The notes below the pieces were generated by a model. That model searched no databases, had not been told where the DNA came from, and saw nothing but the letters and a program-made list of their open reading frames with translations. 64,000 bases of DNA, from contig NZ_JAHRVA010000002.1 of assembly GCF_019100495.1 (NCBI RefSeq), positions 243,834-307,833 of the forward strand, in the 5' to 3' direction. The stretch's first letter is position 1; each line of letters begins with the position of its first letter. A program made the position numbers and the translations under genes. Source of the DNA: Falsochrobactrum tianjinense (GTDB lineage: Bacteria; Pseudomonadota; Alphaproteobacteria; Rhizobiales; Rhizobiaceae). Shown piece after piece: positions 12,607 through 21,317 of the stretch.

Positions 12607-13458
12607 ATGGCGACCAAAACTTCATCCATACTCTCTTCACGCTTCACGAGCTTCGAATTCATTTTTGGCGTCCTGCTGACGGGGGCTATCTGTCTGGCAG
12701 TGGTTTTCTCCGGCTATCTGTTTCCGGGCGGCGCCAACAAGATCGACCTTCTGGCGCGCCTGACACCGCCATTTGCCAATCCGGCACATATTTTCGGCAC
12801 CGATCCGCTTGGCCGCGACGTGCTGGCCCGAGTCGTCACCGGCGGCAAGATTTCGCTGTTTGTGGGCTTTGTCTCGGTTATCGGGTCGGTCATCATCGGC
12901 ACGATCATGGGACTTGTCGCAGGCTATTATCGCGGGTTCTGGGATATGGCGCTGATGCGTTTCGTCGATGTCCAACTCGCCATGCCCTTCATCCTGCTCG
13001 CCATTACTGTCATGGCGATCTTTGGCGCCGGACTGTTCAACACGATCCTTCTGCTGATTGTCTCGCAATGCGTGCAATATGCGCGTCTGGTGCGTGGTTC
13101 AGTATTATCACTGCGTGAGCGCGAGTTCATCCTTTCCGCGCGCGCCATCGGCGTTAAGGACTGGCGCATCATTTTCCAGCATCTGCTGCCCAATTTGCTT
13201 GGCCCCGTCATCGTTCTGATGACGCTCAATGTAGCCAACAATATCCTGCTCGAATCCAGCCTGACGTTCCTCGGCCTCGGCGTTGACCCGACGATCCCGA
13301 GCTGGGGCGGCATGCTGGCCGATGGGCGTACGTATCTACAGACTGCGTGGTGGGTGAGTGTATTCCCCGGCCTCGCCATTCTGTTCACCGTGCTTGGCCT
13401 CAATCTTCTTGGCGACTGGCTGCGCGACAGTCTCGATCCGACGGGCAGAACCCGATGA
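12607..13458 (+). CDS. Peptide ABC transporter permease (DppC-type)
   Basis: Second inner-membrane permease, 283 residues. The motif HIFGTDPLGRDVLARVVTGGKISL is diagnostic for DppC/OppC proteins. The EAA loop reads LSARAIGVKDWRIIFQHLLPNLLGP, and the C-terminal part has LLESSLTFLGLGVDPTIPSWGGMLADGR. The ATG at 12607 follows the DppB stop by four bases; the frame is open far upstream within dppB but without support. Its stop overlaps the peptidase start as ATGA. Confidence 0.93.
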   Translation: MATKTSSILSSRFTSFEFIFGVLLTGAICLAVVFSGYLFPGGANKIDLLARLTPPFANPAHIFGTDPLGRDVLARVVTGGKISLFVGFVSVIGSVIIGTIMGLVAGYYRGFWDMALMRFVDVQLAMPFILLAITVMAIFGAGLFNTILLLIVSQCVQYARLVRGSVLSLREREFILSARAIGVKDWRIIFQHLLPNLLGPVIVLMTLNVANNILLESSLTFLGLGVDPTIPSWGGMLADGRTYLQTAWWVSVFPGLAILFTVLGLNLLGDWLRDSLDPTGRTR

Positions 13459-15200
13459 GCGTAATTCTTGAAAAGACCTATCCGCGCACCATTGATGCTT
13501 TGATCGCCCGCTTTTCCAGGCCGGAAATGCGGGGCGCAAAGGTCGATGCCTGGCTGTTCGATGATCAGCCGAGCCGTTTTTTGGCTGAAACGACGTTGCG
13601 TGAAGCGGGTGTAAGCGCAAGGCTGCGCTCAGCCTATAAGCCGCTTTTGCACTTCTTTCTCGAAGAAGTGGACGGCGCAGCGCTCAAATCGGCGCTGATC
13701 CGCTATCCGCGCCACAAGGCTTGCATCAAAAACCGCTTTTTGCTCGAAACCTATCCACTGTCCGCGCTTCTGCCTCATGCGGATATCAGTTTTGTGGCTT
13801 CGACCAAGGATGGTTTTTTCTATGAGGTCGAACTGACCTTCAAGAATGGCAGCGCTCAAAATCATCGGGTATTTGCGCCCAACCGGGTGCATGAGGATTT
13901 CATCGGCGAAACGCTTGTCTCTCCGACTGGCTGGCTGATTGTCGAGCACGGCGGCGCGACGGAAAACAGGCGTTATGAAACGGCCTATGAAAAGCTCTTT
14001 CATGAGACGGTTTCCGCAATTGCCAATCATGACTGGGGCAGGGGCGAGCCTTATTTTGATGAGTTGAACATTGCTGTGAGCCTGCCGGTTGCAGATCGTC
14101 GCCTGTCTTACGGCGAAGAGGCGCTGAGCCTCACTGAAGCCATGCATGAGGATATTTATTTCTCGTTGCTGGAGGTTTTTCAAAAGAAATCTGGTCGTCC
14201 AGTGGGTGATCGTGGGCTTCAGCCCGGCCAGATCGTGCCGGAAATCCGGTTTAGCGAGGCCGATCCAGCGGTGAAGGTCGAAACGCGCCCCCTTTCCACA
14301 ATCGATATATTGACCGCCGAACAGGTGCTGGAAAAGGCACAGGCTCCGCTATCCGCCGATCAGATACGCCGTGAGATAGGCAAACTCGGCGGCGCAGCTT
14401 TTTATGCGACAACCCGTTCGGGGCGCACGGTTCGCGCCACCTATATCAAGGGCAGCGACGCGCCCATGATGATCAGCGGCGGACAGCACGCCAATGAAAC
14501 GACCGGTGTCGTCGGTGCATTGCGTGCCGCTAACCGGCTTGCCGCGCGCGATGGCGCACATTTTACGATCTCGCCGCAGGAAAACCCGGACGGATACGAA
14601 ATTCACAAGCGCCTTTGCAAGTTGCAGCCGCACCACATGCATCATGCGGCGCGCTATACAGCGTTGGGTGACGATCTCGAATATCGCAGCGGCGGGGGGC
14701 TTTACGAAAAAGCCATTCGCAGCGAGGCAGAAGCGCAAAGCAACTCTAAACTGCACGTCAATCTGCATGGTTATCCCTCGCATGAATGGACGCGCCCGCT
14801 ATCGGGTTATGTGCCGCGCTCCTTCGCCATGTGGACGCTGCCCAAGGGGTTTTTCCTGATCATCCGCCATCATGCCTCATGGGAAAAAGAGGCAGAAGAA
14901 CTGATCGATCGCGTGACGAAGCATCTGGCTGCAATCGACGGACTGGTCGATTACAATAATGCGCAGATTGCGCTATTCGAGCAACATGCAGGAGAAACGG
15001 GTTTCCGTATCATCAACGGTTTTCCATGCCTTGTCGGCATTGATGACCGGCATACGGTTCCGCTGACGCTGATTACCGAATATCCGGACGAAACAATCTA
15101 TGGCGATGCCTTTGTGAAAGGGCACACGGCGCAGATGGAAACCGTGCTTGCTGCCTATGACGCGTTGCAGGTGCTTCTTCCCTCAAAGCCCATCGCGTAA
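13455..15200 (+). CDS. M14 family zinc metallopeptidase
   Basis: A 581-residue protein whose C-terminal third is a zinc carboxypeptidase-like domain. The zinc ligands appear as HANE (His345 and Glu348) and His438 in LHGYPSHEW; the catalytic Glu is likely Glu542 in ITEYPDE. No signal peptide is seen, so it should act in the cytoplasm. The first ~300 residues match nothing I recognise. It is translationally coupled to the peptide permease, so it most likely trims imported peptides. Some M14 enzymes, for example E. coli MpaA, cut gamma-D-glutamyl bonds, which would suit the divergent 5-oxoprolinase. The exact substrate is unknown. Confidence 0.85.
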   Translation: MSVILEKTYPRTIDALIARFSRPEMRGAKVDAWLFDDQPSRFLAETTLREAGVSARLRSAYKPLLHFFLEEVDGAALKSALIRYPRHKACIKNRFLLETYPLSALLPHADISFVASTKDGFFYEVELTFKNGSAQNHRVFAPNRVHEDFIGETLVSPTGWLIVEHGGATENRRYETAYEKLFHETVSAIANHDWGRGEPYFDELNIAVSLPVADRRLSYGEEALSLTEAMHEDIYFSLLEVFQKKSGRPVGDRGLQPGQIVPEIRFSEADPAVKVETRPLSTIDILTAEQVLEKAQAPLSADQIRREIGKLGGAAFYATTRSGRTVRATYIKGSDAPMMISGGQHANETTGVVGALRAANRLAARDGAHFTISPQENPDGYEIHKRLCKLQPHHMHHAARYTALGDDLEYRSGGGLYEKAIRSEAEAQSNSKLHVNLHGYPSHEWTRPLSGYVPRSFAMWTLPKGFFLIIRHHASWEKEAEELIDRVTKHLAAIDGLVDYNNAQIALFEQHAGETGFRIINGFPCLVGIDDRHTVPLTLITEYPDETIYGDAFVKGHTAQMETVLAAYDALQVLLPSKPIA

Positions 15201-15959
15201 TCATAAATAATAGACGCCAATGCGTTTGCCGCCGATCATCTCGACAGCAATTTCCATGTGGTAGATATCCTGCAAGATTTCCGGGCGAATGAGTTCGTCC
15301 GGAGTACCCTGATGCACGACCTTGCCGTGACGCATCGCGACGATATGGTCGGAATAGCAGGATGCAAAATTGATGTCATGCAGCACCAGCACAACCGTCT
15401 TGCCCAGTTCGTCGGCAGCGCGCCGCAACAGCTTCATCATCGTTGCCGAATGTTTCATGTCGAGATTGTTGAGCGGCTCGTCCAGCAGCACATAATCGGT
15501 GTTCTGGCATAAAACCATGGCCACGAATGCCCGTTGGCGCTGTCCCCCAGAAAGCTCGTCCAGAAAGCGATCTTCCAGATCTTCAAGCTCCAGATAGCCT
15601 ATGGCCTGCTCGACATGCTTGCGGTCTTCGCTGTTGGGGCGCCCTTTGGAATAGGGATAACGGCCAAAGGCGATCAGGTCGCGTACGGTCAGGCGCGAAT
15701 TGATAGCATTTTCCTGCCGCAGGATGGAAAGGCGCTTCGCCAGCACATCGCCAGACGTCTTGGTGATATCGAGCCCATCCACGGTGACGCGACCCTTATC
15801 CATCGGCAAAAGCCTGCTGATCATGGAAAGAAGCGTGGATTTTCCCGCGCCGTTCGGCCCGATGATCGAGGTAATGCCGCATGCAGGCAATTTGAGCGAT
15901 ACATCATCGACGACAAGATTGGCACTGTAGGACTTGCTGACTTGGCTGATTTCGATCAA
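15201..15959 (-). CDS. Siderophore ABC transporter ATP-binding protein
   Basis: Cytoplasmic ATPase of 252 residues in the FecE/FepC family. Walker A is GPNGAGKST, the signature [15 protein letters not shown], Walker B YVLLDEPLNNLD. The start is taken as TTG at 15959 with GGGGA eight bases upstream; the TTG overlaps the permease stop as TTGA. A longer reading upstream lacks family similarity. It is the last gene of the siderophore operon. Its stop codon abuts the stop codon of the convergent peptidase gene with no spacer. Confidence 0.92.
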   Translation of the reverse strand: MIEISQVSKSYSANLVVDDVSLKLPACGITSIIGPNGAGKSTLLSMISRLLPMDKGRVTVDGLDITKTSGDVLAKRLSILRQENAINSRLTVRDLIAFGRYPYSKGRPNSEDRKHVEQAIGYLELEDLEDRFLDELSGGQRQRAFVAMVLCQNTDYVLLDEPLNNLDMKHSATMMKLLRRAADELGKTVVLVLHDINFASCYSDHIVAMRHGKVVHQGTPDELIRPEILQDIYHMEIAVEMIGGKRIGVYYL

Positions 15960-16909
15960 CGTGCATTTCCCCTGACGAGAAGAATGATAAAGACAAGCCC
16001 GCCCAGGAACTCGATGATGACGCTGAGTGCCGTGTTGAAGGCAAACACCCGTTCCAGAACGGTCTGTCCCCCGACGATGCACAGGATCGCCAGAAGCACG
16101 GCCACCGGCAATACGACACGATGTTTCCCAGAGCCTGCGATCATATAGGCGAGATTGGCAACAAGGAGGCCAAAAAAAGTGATCGGGCCGACAAGGGCCG
16201 TGGATACGGAAACGAGTATCGTCACCATAAGCAGAATTTTATGGACCACCCGGCGATGCTCGACGCCAAGATTGATTGCCGGATCACGGCCAAGCGCGAG
16301 CACATCGAATACATGCATGAAGCGCAGGCCATACAGCGTGACAACTGCCACGATGATGGCCGCAAGCAGAAGAATATCGGCATTGACGCTATTGAAGCTC
16401 GCGAAGAACCTGTCTTGCAGGACCGCAAAAAGATTGGGGTCGAGCATACGCTGCATGAGATTCGAGAAACTGCGAAAGAAAACACCAAATACGATGCCTA
16501 CAAGCATGACAAGATGGAGACTTCGGGCGGGACCTGAAAAGAGCCATGCATAAAGAAAACCAGCGAAAACCGTCATGATGGCCGCTTCAGCAAGAAAACG
16601 ACTGTTGGGTCCGATGCCCTCGATATGAACCGCGCCGAAAACGAAGACTGCGAGTGTCTGAATGAGGATGTAAAGTGAATCGAAGCCCATGATCGAGGGT
16701 GTGAGAATACGATTATTGGTGATGGTCTGAAACAGCACTGTTGAAACGGCGATCGAATAGGCGACAAGCACCATTGCCGCGAGCTTCGTGCCGCGGAACG
16801 AGAGGATGAAAAACCAGTCCCCTTTCGCACCAATCGTCATGAACGCGGCACACGAAAGTGTGACAAGGGCTGAGAGAAAAATGACGATGGCCACCGGACG
16901 TTTAAGCAA
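15956..16909 (-). CDS. Iron-siderophore ABC transporter permease 2 (FecCD family)
   Basis: Inner-membrane permease of 317 residues, almost entirely hydrophobic with about nine membrane segments. Recognisable family stretches are ALGRDPAINLGVEHRRVVHKILL and LVGPITFFGLLVANLAYMIAGSGKHR, the FecCD segment that contacts the ATPase. It starts at TTG 16909 inside the end of the first permease gene (8-base overlap), so the two are coupled. Order and sequence resemble the CeuC/FatC permeases for catecholate siderophores. Confidence 0.9.
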   Translation of the reverse strand: MLKRPVAIVIFLSALVTLSCAAFMTIGAKGDWFFILSFRGTKLAAMVLVAYSIAVSTVLFQTITNNRILTPSIMGFDSLYILIQTLAVFVFGAVHIEGIGPNSRFLAEAAIMTVFAGFLYAWLFSGPARSLHLVMLVGIVFGVFFRSFSNLMQRMLDPNLFAVLQDRFFASFNSVNADILLLAAIIVAVVTLYGLRFMHVFDVLALGRDPAINLGVEHRRVVHKILLMVTILVSVSTALVGPITFFGLLVANLAYMIAGSGKHRVVLPVAVLLAILCIVGGQTVLERVFAFNTALSVIIEFLGGLVFIILLVRGNAR

Positions 16910-17864
16910 GGTGCGAACCCCGCCGCAAGAGCAGATAAAGGAAGATCACGCTGCCCACGACACCCATCATTGTGCCGATAGGTATCTCGTAAGGAAAGCG
17001 GATCAACCGCCCGGCAATGTCGCAGGCGAGGACCAGCCCAGCGCCCAAAACCGCGACCCATGGCACGGCGCGGCGCATATTATCGCCGATGAACATGCTC
17101 ACCACATTGGGTACGATGAGACCAAGAAAAGGAATCATGCCGACCGTCACCACGACCGACGCGCTCACCATTGAAACGATGACGAGGCCGAGGGTGACGA
17201 CGCGGCGATAATTGAGACCGAGATTGGTGGTAAAATCCTCGCCAAGCCCTGCAACCGTGAAGCGGTCGGCGGCGATATAGGCAATCACTGTAAGAAAGAA
17301 GGAAAGCCATAAAAGCTCGTAACGCCCGCGCAATACGCCGGAAAAATCGCCCGTCGTCCAGGAATTGAGCGATTGCAGCAGATCAAAACGATAGGCGATA
17401 AAAGTCGTCACCGCACTGATGACCCCGCCAAGCATGATGCCGACGAGCGGGACCACCAGAATGGAGCGTAACGGAATGGCGCGCAGGATACGCAGGAAGA
17501 GTGCTGTGCCTGCAAGCGCGGTGAGGGACGCCACCAGCATCTTGCCGAAGACAGAAGTTTCGGGCGCGAGCAGGATCACGAAAAGGATGCCGAGGCTAGC
17601 CGATTCCACCGTCCCGGCAGTGGAAGGTTCAACGAAGCGGTTGCGGGTGAGCATCTGCATGATCATGCCTGCCACTGCCATCGACATTCCAGCAAGAATG
17701 ATGGCCAACGTGCGCGGTATGCGGCTTATTAGCAGCACTTGTGTTGCGCGATCGGTGCTGCCTGCTCTGAAAAGCGTATCCAGCGACACATTGCTGACGC
17801 CGATAAACAGGCTGATGACAGCCAGCACGGCGACAACGAATGTGGCTGCTGCAAGTCCCTTCAC
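16902..17864 (-). CDS. Iron-siderophore ABC transporter permease 1 (FecCD family)
   Basis: First inner-membrane permease, 320 residues from a GTG start. Family segments are STAGTVESASLGILFVILL, WTTGDFSGVLRGRYELLW, GLGEDFTTNLGLNYRRVVTLGL and GMIPFLGLIVPNVVSMFIGDN. It resembles CeuB/FatD of catecholate-type importers and should form the channel with the second permease. It lies 83 bases after the binding-protein stop, and that gap carries an 8-bp inverted repeat. Confidence 0.9.
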   Translation of the reverse strand: MKGLAAATFVVAVLAVISLFIGVSNVSLDTLFRAGSTDRATQVLLISRIPRTLAIILAGMSMAVAGMIMQMLTRNRFVEPSTAGTVESASLGILFVILLAPETSVFGKMLVASLTALAGTALFLRILRAIPLRSILVVPLVGIMLGGVISAVTTFIAYRFDLLQSLNSWTTGDFSGVLRGRYELLWLSFFLTVIAYIAADRFTVAGLGEDFTTNLGLNYRRVVTLGLVIVSMVSASVVVTVGMIPFLGLIVPNVVSMFIGDNMRRAVPWVAVLGAGLVLACDIAGRLIRFPYEIPIGTMMGVVGSVIFLYLLLRRGSHLA

Positions 17865-17897
17865 GCTATGATCCTGTATCTTGCCTTGTCACGATAA

Positions 17898-17929
17898 CGG
17901 GCCATCTGCTTTTGCGCATAAATGGCCCG
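17898..17929 (-). terminator. Intercistronic hairpin after the siderophore-binding protein gene
   Basis: Perfect 8-bp inverted repeat (CGGGCCAT at 17898-17905, ATGGCCCG at 17922-17929) with a 16-base loop between the binding-protein stop and the permease start. No U-tract. Likely an mRNA-stabilising or attenuating stem. Confidence 0.45.
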
Positions 17930-17947
17930 CATGGACTGGGTCTGAAT

Positions 17948-18877
17948 TTATTCTGCCTTCTCGAACGCCTGTGAAAGCTGCTCGATGGTGCCATGCAACG
18001 CGCCCAGGCCTCCGCCAACGAGATACCAGTTCTGCGAGTTCAGATAAACGATCTGATCTTTCTTCCAGGCATTGGTCTGGCGGACGAGATCATTGTCGAG
18101 AACCTGCTTGGCCGAATTGCCTTCACGGCCGATTGCTGCGTCACGATCAATCACGAACAGCCAATCGGGATTGGTTTCGAGAATGAATTCCGAGCTGATC
18201 GGCTGGCCATGACTGCCGATGGCAAGGTCAGGCGCTGCCGGTTCTACACCAAAGCTGTCATGAATGACGCCAAAACGGGAACCAGGACCATAGGCGCTCA
18301 TCTTGCCGCCAGAAGTCAGTATCATCAGACCCTTGCCCTTGCCGACAGCCTTTTCCTTAAGCGCCGCAAGTGCCGCATCAAGCTTTTCGATTTCCGCCTT
18401 GGCTTCCGTTTCCTTGCCGAAAATCTGGCCGAGTTTTTCGACATTGGCTTCAGTGTCGGCGATGAAATTCTTTGCCGCAACAGTTACGTCGATGGTCGGT
18501 GCAATTTTTGCCAGTTCGCCATATTTCGCTGCCGAACGGCCGCCAACGATAATCAGTTCGGGTTCTACGGCATTCACTGCTTCATAATCAGGCTCAAAGA
18601 GCGTGCCAACCTTGGTGTAATCATCGCCCTCATACTTTTTCAGATAGTCCGGAAAAGGGATGTTGCCCGGAATGCCGATAATCTTGACGCCGAGACGGTT
18701 GAGATTGTCGAGGGTAGCAAAATCAAACACCACGATCTTTTCAGGATTGGCGGTGACGACCGTTTCACCCTGTGCATGCTTGACGGTGATGTCAGCCGCG
18801 CTGGTGGTCGAGGTGAGGGCGGCTGCAACAAGTGCCGCACCGCAAAGACGGACGAAATTCCGGCTGAGGTTCAACAT
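17948..18877 (-). CDS. Siderophore ABC transporter substrate-binding protein (CeuE/FatB-like)
   Basis: Periplasmic binding protein of 309 residues, PF01497 type (class III). Start at 18877 is chosen for the AGGA eight bases upstream and a clean signal peptide ending TSTTSAADI. Motifs: PEKIVVFDFATLDNLNRLGV, EPDYEAVNAVEPELIIVGGRSA, GVIHDSFGVEPA and NSQNWYLVGGGLGALHGTIEQL. The last is the segment that carries the iron-contacting Tyr in CeuE and YclQ. Catecholate siderophores are the likely ligands. No lipobox is present, as expected for a soluble Gram-negative protein. Confidence 0.91.
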   Translation of the reverse strand: MLNLSRNFVRLCGAALVAAALTSTTSAADITVKHAQGETVVTANPEKIVVFDFATLDNLNRLGVKIIGIPGNIPFPDYLKKYEGDDYTKVGTLFEPDYEAVNAVEPELIIVGGRSAAKYGELAKIAPTIDVTVAAKNFIADTEANVEKLGQIFGKETEAKAEIEKLDAALAALKEKAVGKGKGLMILTSGGKMSAYGPGSRFGVIHDSFGVEPAAPDLAIGSHGQPISSEFILETNPDWLFVIDRDAAIGREGNSAKQVLDNDLVRQTNAWKKDQIVYLNSQNWYLVGGGLGALHGTIEQLSQAFEKAE

Positions 18878-19017
18878 GGCGTTCGATCCTTTCATCAATC
18901 CTGTGCTTTATAGTCTGGTTTTCTTCCAGTCAAAGCAGGAAGTTAAAAATTAATAGTTTTTTGGCCTGAATGGAGTGCCCGACAGTGAGAACATTTAATG
19001 AACCACGCCGTAAACAA

Positions 19018-19046
19018 GGGCGGGCGATTTAACTGGTCGCCCGCCC
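19018..19046 (-). terminator. Terminator-like hairpin downstream of the TonB receptor gene
   Basis: Perfect 10-bp GC-rich stem (19018-19027 with 19037-19046) and nine-base loop, 20 bases beyond the stop of the receptor gene. On the minus strand it is followed by CTTGTTTA, a short and imperfect U-run. It separates the receptor from the binding-protein operon. Confidence 0.6.
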
Positions 19047-19065
19047 ACCGATCAGCAATCTTTAA

Positions 19066-21201
19066 TCAAAACTTGGATGTGAGGGAGATAAAGTAGCTTC
19101 TGCCGTTCTCCACGTAATTGGATTCTGTTTTTGGCTGCTTATCGAAAATATTGTTCACACCGAGGCGGAGGGTTACATATTCTGAAGGGTCATATTTGAA
19201 GGAAACATTGGCAACCGCGTAAGGTGATACATTCTGGGCGACAAGAGTTTCTGGCGACAGAACGTAATCAACCTGCTTGCCGTAATAATCGACCGATCCG
19301 GTAACACTGAAGTCTTCGCGCGCCTGCCATGTGACTTCCGAATGGACGGAGTACTCCGGGTCTGCGGAGAGTGGCAGTCCTGTTTCAAGGTTTTTGGATT
19401 CAAACAGGTATGTGAATGAGTTCGTCCAAGTCCAGTCTTGATGAGGATAGACCGTCAATCCACCTTCCAGCCCTTGTGTGCGAGCGCGATCGATGTTGAC
19501 CTGCTGCACATATTTGGTACCCTCGCCAGTGATAAGCGACGCTTGGCGGGCCGAGGTGATCTTGTCGTCAATCTCATTATAGAAATAGGTCAGGTTGGCT
19601 TCCCATATGCCATTCTGGTAAACGCCGCCAAGCTCGAAGCTGTTGCTCGTTTCCGGCTTCAGGTCCGGATTGCCCACCATTTCGCAAGGGCCACCAACAG
19701 CACCGCAACCGCGGCCACGAGAAGTCTGCACCCAGTTCGGGTTTAGCTGGCGCATGTTTGGTGCCTTGAATGCCTGCGCCCACCCGGCTTTGAAAGTCAG
19801 ATTGTCGCTGAAGTCATAATTGAGATAGACGCGAGGGCTTGCGTGGGTACCGAATTTCTCGTGCTGATCGATGCGAAGACCGGCAGTCAGCTTCAAATCT
19901 TCCCGAAGTCTGATCTGGTCCTCGACAAATACCGCCCCGGTCCACATACTCGTTTCAGTGGAGCCGGAAGTGCCAGTTACGGAATTTGCCTTGCCAAGAT
20001 TTTCCGGGTCGCTCATTTCTTCGTAACGAAGCTCGCCGCCAATCGTCAAATCCTGTTCAAACCAGAAGTCCAAAGGCATGGAAAGTTTGCCATCGAGCGT
20101 ATAGCTACGCACATTGATAGTGGTGTCGCCGGTTACAATGCCGCTGCGGTCAAGAGTATTATGATGGTTGTCGGCATTTTCGATAAATGCTGTGATTGTT
20201 GATGTGCCGAAGTCCCACTCGCCGACATGCCGGAGAGAACCAGTGGTGCGGCGGATGGATGTTTTACTCGTGTCAATCTCGCCATCGGCCAGATAAGGAC
20301 GGTATTTCTCCTGCCCTGTGCTTCCTTCAATTTCAAACAACTGGTTGGAGGTAGGCGTCCAGGAGAATTTTGCAGTAATATCATAATCATCGACGCCGCG
20401 CGGCGTCTGGATGTCATCATGTTCTGTTGGATTAGAGGGTTTTTGTTTGCCAATGCTACCGTAAGCGGTGAAAGTCAATTCATCAGGTACAATAGGCCCG
20501 CTTACATATGCGCTTACTTTTTTGGTAGCACCCGTAGCCTTGCTTTCGGGCTGAATCCATTCAGTGGTAAGCGATCCAGTCCAGCTATCCCTGGATTTCT
20601 TGGTGATAATATTTACCACGCCGCCCAGCGCATCTGAACCATATAACGTGGACATTGGGCCGCGGACAATTTCAATGCGCTCGATCGCGTCCAAAGGAAC
20701 CCAGTCAAGATCGCCATTATAATGGCGCAAGGTGGTAAGGCCAGCATTTACGCGCTTTCCATCAATAAGAATAAGCGTGTATCCGCTGCCCATGCCGCGC
20801 ATACTAATACCACGCGTCCCATCGCTGCCAAAACCTACATTGACGCCCGGTACGGTTCGCAATGCTTCCGTTATATCGGGTGCTGCCCGTTGCTGAAGTT
20901 TTTCCTGGCTCAAAACAGAGATGCTTGCTGGCGCATCCTTCGCGGTCGTTGCGATTGAAGAGGCAGTAACAACAATCTGATCAAGTACGATCCCGCCGCC
21001 ATTCTCGGTTGCCTGCGCAACTTCGTTACTCGTTTCGCCGGAACCTGGTGCGCTTTGTGCAAGAGCCATTGCGCTACCAAGAATGAGCGTCGTCGAAAGA
21101 CATGTGCCCGCGAGGATCGCTTTTACGAAAAGCGACTTGCTGGCTAATTGCCTGCTCTGTGTGCTATTCGTCGCCCACAATCCCCGAAACAAGCTGGTCA
21201 T
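19066..21201 (-). CDS. TonB-dependent outer-membrane siderophore receptor
   Basis: Outer-membrane receptor of ~711 residues in the FepA/CirA/IrgA class. A long N-terminal leader ends near SAMALAQSAPG. A TonB-box-like DQIVVTAS follows, then the plug (APASISVLSQEKLQQR, RTVPGVNV, ISMRGMGSGYTLILIDGKRVN, ERIEIVRGPMSTLYGSDALGGVVNIITKK) and the beta-barrel ending in SLTSKF with terminal Phe. A Cys pair in RGCGAVGGPCEMVG probably forms an extracellular-loop disulfide, as in FepA. The start at 21201 has GGTGA upstream; an in-frame ATG at 21270 is possible. The adjacent CeuE-like ABC genes point to catecholate-iron uptake. Confidence 0.93.
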   Translation of the reverse strand: MTSLFRGLWATNSTQSRQLASKSLFVKAILAGTCLSTTLILGSAMALAQSAPGSGETSNEVAQATENGGGIVLDQIVVTASSIATTAKDAPASISVLSQEKLQQRAAPDITEALRTVPGVNVGFGSDGTRGISMRGMGSGYTLILIDGKRVNAGLTTLRHYNGDLDWVPLDAIERIEIVRGPMSTLYGSDALGGVVNIITKKSRDSWTGSLTTEWIQPESKATGATKKVSAYVSGPIVPDELTFTAYGSIGKQKPSNPTEHDDIQTPRGVDDYDITAKFSWTPTSNQLFEIEGSTGQEKYRPYLADGEIDTSKTSIRRTTGSLRHVGEWDFGTSTITAFIENADNHHNTLDRSGIVTGDTTINVRSYTLDGKLSMPLDFWFEQDLTIGGELRYEEMSDPENLGKANSVTGTSGSTETSMWTGAVFVEDQIRLREDLKLTAGLRIDQHEKFGTHASPRVYLNYDFSDNLTFKAGWAQAFKAPNMRQLNPNWVQTSRGRGCGAVGGPCEMVGNPDLKPETSNSFELGGVYQNGIWEANLTYFYNEIDDKITSARQASLITGEGTKYVQQVNIDRARTQGLEGGLTVYPHQDWTWTNSFTYLFESKNLETGLPLSADPEYSVHSEVTWQAREDFSVTGSVDYYGKQVDYVLSPETLVAQNVSPYAVANVSFKYDPSEYVTLRLGVNNIFDKQPKTESNYVENGRSYFISLTSKF

Positions 21202-21317
21202 TTTTGTCACCGTTAAAGTTGAGTTTCTTGCTCCTCTTAAGTATGGCAAGATGGTGACGTCAATCTTCATGTTTTATAAACGTTCCAAGTTGCAGAAAAT
21301 GCAATTGAGTGGGTGCT

